A stretch of 58,520 nucleotides of DNA, from positions 1 through 58,520 of the forward strand of contig NZ_VSSS01000072.1 of NCBI RefSeq assembly GCF_008123425.1, in the 5' to 3' direction. Position 1 is the first letter of the stretch; every line of letters starts with the position of its first letter. Below are positions 55,670 to 58,520 of this stretch, in pieces. The notes under the pieces are model-generated. The model made no database searches. It saw only the letters and a list, made by a program, of their open reading frames with translations, and was not told where the DNA came from. The position numbers and the translations under genes were made by a program. This stretch comes from Bradyrhizobium rifense (GTDB taxonomy: Bacteria > Pseudomonadota > Alphaproteobacteria > Rhizobiales > Xanthobacteraceae).

Positions 55670-56491
55670 TTATTCCAACCTTGTATCGTCGAGCAGGCGC
55701 GCGAGGAACGCACGCACATCGTTCGGCGCATCGAAGTGACCGTTGACGCCGATCGCCCGGCGGCCGACCGAGAAGGAGAGCCCGTTCATGTCGGGCATGA
55801 TCGCAAACACGGTTTCATCGGTGACGTCGTCGCCGATGAAGATCGGGCGGCGCCCCCTAAAGGGCTCGTGCTTCATCAGCTCGCGCACGCCGGTCGCCTT
55901 GGTGAAACCGGAATGCTTGATCTCGCAAACGAACTTGCCCGGCAAAATTTCGATCGGCGCATTGGGCAGATCGGCCCGGATCAGCGAGACCGCTTCATAG
56001 ATCGCCTTTTCCGCATGCGGCGCCAGCCGATAATGCAGCGCCAGCGAATAGCCCTTGTCTTCGAGCAGAATGCCGGGGCTGAGCTTTGCGATCGCGGCCA
56101 GCCGCCGCTTCAGCTCCTTGTCCATTGGCGGGGCGTGCACGTCGTCGGCTTCGTTGTCCATCGACAGCCGCATCTCCGCGCCGTGACCGGCGACGGCGCG
56201 AAACACATCGGGCGCGAAGATCAGATCGATGTCGTTGAGCGAACGGCCGCTGACCATGGCCAGCGCGCCCGAGGTGCGCTCCGTTAGCTGCTTCAGCGTC
56301 TCCGACAAGCCCGGCGGCACCCACACCTCGCGCGGCGTCGGCATCAGGTCGAGCAGCGTGCCGTCGATGTCGAGCAGGATCGCGGTTTCGCCGAGATGCG
56401 GCACGAGTGCATGCGGCACAGGCACGGCGTCAGGCGCTTCTTCATCCGGCATGGCGCGCTTCTGATCCAGTTCAGCGAGTTCCGATTTCAT
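55670..56491 (-). CDS. otsB: Trehalose-6-phosphate phosphatase
   Basis: HAD phosphatase that releases trehalose. The 273-residue protein has motif I DIDGTLLDL at 41-49 and the later acidic motif GDDVTDE. The start overlaps a GGAG site at the end of the MFS gene, which stops 4 bases upstream, so the two are coupled. otsA follows after 237 bases with its own promoter. Confidence 0.95.
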   Translation of the reverse strand: MKSELAELDQKRAMPDEEAPDAVPVPHALVPHLGETAILLDIDGTLLDLMPTPREVWVPPGLSETLKQLTERTSGALAMVSGRSLNDIDLIFAPDVFRAVAGHGAEMRLSMDNEADDVHAPPMDKELKRRLAAIAKLSPGILLEDKGYSLALHYRLAPHAEKAIYEAVSLIRADLPNAPIEILPGKFVCEIKHSGFTKATGVRELMKHEPFRGRRPIFIGDDVTDETVFAIMPDMNGLSFSVGRRAIGVNGHFDAPNDVRAFLARLLDDTRLE

Positions 56492-56495
56492 AAGT

Positions 56496-57983
56496 CTACT
56501 CCATAGAAGCCAGCGGCCGGGCGATTTCTTCGAGCGATTTGCGTTCCGCGGAAATGGCGTAGCGCCACGCCACGATCGCAGCCGCGATCATCAGGGCAGC
56601 TCCCAGCAAATAACCGGCGAACACGCTGTTGCGGGATCCCGTGTCGATCAGCACGCCGAACAGGGCGGGGCCCGCGACGCCGCCGATGCCGGTGCCCACC
56701 GCATAGAACACTGCGATCGCCAGCGCGCGAACTTCGAGCGGGAAGGTTTCGCTCACCGTGAGATAGGCGGCGCTCGCCGCAGGCGAGGCAAAGAAGAAGA
56801 TCACCATCCAGGCGATGGTCTGCCCCTGCGCGCTGAGCGCGCCGATCGAGAAGAGATAGCCTGACACCGCCAGCAGCAGGCCCGAGACACCATAGGTGAA
56901 CATGATCATGGTGCGGCGGCCGAGCGTATCGAACAGACGGCCGAGCAGAAGCGGACCGAGGAAGTTGCCGGCCGCGAACGGCAGCAGGTACCAGCCGACG
57001 TGATCGGCGCTGATGCCGTAGAAGTCGGTCAGCACCAGTGCAAAAGTGAAGAAGATCGCGTTGTAGAAGAAGGCCTGCGCGACCATCAGCACCAGGCCGA
57101 CCATCGAACGCTGGCGATAGGTGACGAACAGCGTGTGCACGACTTCGCTGATCGGGGTGTGATCGCGCATCTTCAGGCGCATTTTAGCGAAGCGGCGATC
57201 GCTCGCATCCTGATCATGCCCGATCACCGAACGCTCGATGTCGTCGACGATCGCGTGCGCCTGGTCAGGATGGCCATGGATCATCAGCCAGCGTGGGCTT
57301 TCCGGGATCCACATCCGCATCAACAGCACGACGAGACCGACGGTCGCGCCGATGAGATAGGCAAGACGCCAGCCGAGATCGGGGCCGATCACCGCGGGAT
57401 CAAGCAGCACGATGGCGGCAACCGCGCCCATCGCCGCGCCGATCCAGAAACTGCCGTTGATGACCAGATCAGTCCAGCCGCGGTAGCGCGCCGGCACCAG
57501 TTCCTGGATGGTCGAGTTGATCGCGGTGTATTCGCCGCCGATGCCGGCGCCGGTCAGGAAGCGGAACAGCGCGTAGCTTGCGATATTCCACGACAGCGCG
57601 GTCGCGGCCGTCGCGGAGAGGTAGAGCGCGAGCGTGATGAAGAACAGTTTTTTCCGGCCGATACGATCGGTCAGCCAGCCGAAGCCGAGCGCGCCGAGCA
57701 CGGCGCCGGCGAGGTAAGCCGAGTTGGCAACGCCGAGATCGAGGTTGGAGAAGTGCAATGTCGGGCTCTGCTTCAGCGCACCCGAGAGCGCGCCGGCCAG
57801 CGTCACCTCGAGCCCGTCGAGGATCCAGGTGATCCCAAGCGCCAGCACCACACGGGTGTGAAAGCCGCTCCAGGGCAGCGCATCGAGCCGCGCGGGAATG
57901 CTGGTCTCGACGATGCGATCGCTCGCGGCCGCCGTCGAGACTGCAGGTCCATCATTCAGCGCTCGGCTCTGCTGCAATTCCAT
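56496..57983 (-). CDS. MFS transporter in the trehalose locus
   Basis: 495 residues, twelve helices, of the sugar/metabolite symporter type (GFGWLTDRIGRKKLFFITLALYL with the MFS loop, GAGIGGEYTAINST in helix 5). It is transcribed ahead of otsB with a 4-base gap and starts from an EcfG-like promoter, so it may move trehalose or another stress-related solute. Substrate unproved. ATG 57983. Confidence 0.9.
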   Translation of the reverse strand: MELQQSRALNDGPAVSTAAASDRIVETSIPARLDALPWSGFHTRVVLALGITWILDGLEVTLAGALSGALKQSPTLHFSNLDLGVANSAYLAGAVLGALGFGWLTDRIGRKKLFFITLALYLSATAATALSWNIASYALFRFLTGAGIGGEYTAINSTIQELVPARYRGWTDLVINGSFWIGAAMGAVAAIVLLDPAVIGPDLGWRLAYLIGATVGLVVLLMRMWIPESPRWLMIHGHPDQAHAIVDDIERSVIGHDQDASDRRFAKMRLKMRDHTPISEVVHTLFVTYRQRSMVGLVLMVAQAFFYNAIFFTFALVLTDFYGISADHVGWYLLPFAAGNFLGPLLLGRLFDTLGRRTMIMFTYGVSGLLLAVSGYLFSIGALSAQGQTIAWMVIFFFASPAASAAYLTVSETFPLEVRALAIAVFYAVGTGIGGVAGPALFGVLIDTGSRNSVFAGYLLGAALMIAAAIVAWRYAISAERKSLEEIARPLASME

Positions 57984-58031
57984 CGCGTTGCTGGGTCATG
58001 GGGGTGCGGCATTTCGCCTGCCAGCTGCGAC

Positions 58032-58056
58032 AACGTCTGCGGCAAGAGCAGGTTCC
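58032..58056 (-). promoter_or_regulatory. EcfG promoter of the MFS-otsB operon
   Basis: On the minus strand GGAAC (58056-58052), 17 bases, then GTT (58034-58032), with C before GTT as in the CGTT form. It is 48 bases before the MFS start. Confidence 0.75.
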
Positions 58057-58060
58057 CTTA

Positions 58061-58085
58061 GGAACGGCAGCGAATGCCGGCCGTT
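58061..58085 (+). promoter_or_regulatory. EcfG promoter of the DUF3175 gene
   Basis: GGAAC at 58061-58065, 17 bases, then GTT at 58083-58085 (CGTT form with 16). It starts 4 bases from the opposite promoter and lies 27 bases before the ATG. Confidence 0.75.
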
Positions 58086-58112
58086 TCCGCTGGAGCCGCA
58101 AGGAGTTCACGC

Positions 58113-58484
58113 ATGGCTCATGTCAGAAAGACGACACATTCGCGCAAAACGGCCGCACGCAAGACAGCCAGCGCGAGACGCTCAACCGCGCGCAAGAGCG
58201 CCAAGCGCGCCGCGCCAAAACGCTGGTCACAGCGCGTGACAAAGGAAAGCGACGCGCTCGATCTCAAGCGCGGCGTGTTCACGCTCACGAGCCCGAAGCG
58301 GATCGCGGCCTCGCTGAAGCGTTCCGCCGAGCACAGCACTCGCCGCAAGACCGGAGCCTATCGCTCGGCGCTATCGATGTTGACGTTCTATATCAACCGC
58401 GCCGGCAAGACGTTGCCGAAGGCGCGGTGCGAACGGCTCGAGAAGGCGAAGGTGGAGCTGAAACGGGCGTTCGGGAGGGAGTGA
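58113..58484 (+). CDS. DUF3175 family protein with basic, histone-like N-terminus
   Basis: 123 residues. Residues 1-37 hold 14 Lys/Arg in ARKTA-like repeats, resembling histone tails; the rest (VTKESDALDLKRGVFTLTSPKRIA, RRKTGAYRSALSMLTFYINRAGK) is the conserved DUF3175 core. The ATG at 58113 has AAGGAG upstream, whereas an in-frame ATG at 58074 lies inside the EcfG promoter. A role in binding DNA under stress is a reasonable guess. It is the last gene before the contig end. Confidence 0.88.
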   Translation: MAHVRKTTHSRKTAARKTASARRSTARKSAKRAAPKRWSQRVTKESDALDLKRGVFTLTSPKRIAASLKRSAEHSTRRKTGAYRSALSMLTFYINRAGKTLPKARCERLEKAKVELKRAFGRE

Positions 58485-58501
58485 TCCTTACGCCGCCCGG
58501 A

Positions 58502-58520
58502 CTGTCTCTTATACACATCT
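58502..58520. other. Nextera/Tn5 mosaic-end adapter sequence
   Basis: The final 19 bases are the exact reverse complement of the Tn5 mosaic end used in Nextera libraries. They are sequencing-library material, not genome, and mean the natural sequence stops at about 58501. Confidence 0.95.

Overview
The window looks like an ordinary chromosomal segment of a Bradyrhizobium-type alphaproteobacterium. The reasons are high GC with strong third-position GC bias, conserved rhizobial gene neighbourhoods (secA next to ppiC-argJ-mutT; ubiG next to lysC-ptsP-prfA-prmC-DUF4167; phbB-phbA-phaR), an ACC deaminase gene with a divergent Lrp-type regulator, stress-sigma (EcfG) promoter motifs, and several long imperfect inverted repeats in intergenic DNA of the kind scattered through Bradyrhizobium/Rhodopseudomonas genomes. 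No phage, insertion sequence, rRNA or CRISPR array is visible. The last 19 bases are exactly the Nextera/Tn5 mosaic-end adapter, so the assembled contig really ends near base 58501.

Layout. 1-5964: secA faces a parvulin isomerase, argJ and a MutT hydrolase. 6080-9935: a BioC/NDUFAF5-like methyltransferase, a NIPSNAP protein, then a tight comF-grxC-nitrilase-DUF1178 operon with two ATGA overlaps. 9949-13685: DMT permease, ubiG with a PH-domain membrane protein, and lysC. 13954-19510: ptsP (PTS-Ntr enzyme I), release factor 1 and its methylase, and DUF4167, with an unexplained 463-base gap. 19574-25666: glyoxalase II, a cupin, a second DMT permease and the polyhydroxybutyrate genes phbB, phbA, phaR. 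25773-31444: methyltransferase, branched-chain aminotransferase, HSL esterase, two exported proteins and a PilZ-PAS-PAS-GGDEF diguanylate cyclase. 31460-34979: CMD-family protein, cysteine-synthase-like PLP enzyme, Lrp regulator and acdS. 35155-43209: recQ, polysaccharide deacetylase, a metY-metA methionine operon with a structured leader, GST and an amidase with a histone-like tail. 43460-49190: a UDG-like/amidohydrolase gene pair, then aldo-keto reductase and MFS genes divergent from a LysR regulator. 49522-53151: a 1209-residue secreted AIDA/RTX-type adhesin. 53299-58484: tRNA-Ser, a small exported protein, trehalose genes otsA and otsB with an MFS permease, and a DUF3175 basic protein.

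The most informative regulatory signal is at the right end. Three copies of the alphaproteobacterial EcfG promoter pattern (GGAAC, 17 bases, GTT) sit upstream of otsA, of the MFS-otsB unit and of the DUF3175 gene. The last two are back to back with four bases between their -35 elements. This suggests one general-stress divergon linking trehalose synthesis with a small, very basic, possibly nucleoid-associated protein. The UDG-like/amidohydrolase pair, the structured metY leader and the adhesin are the other candidates for new biology.
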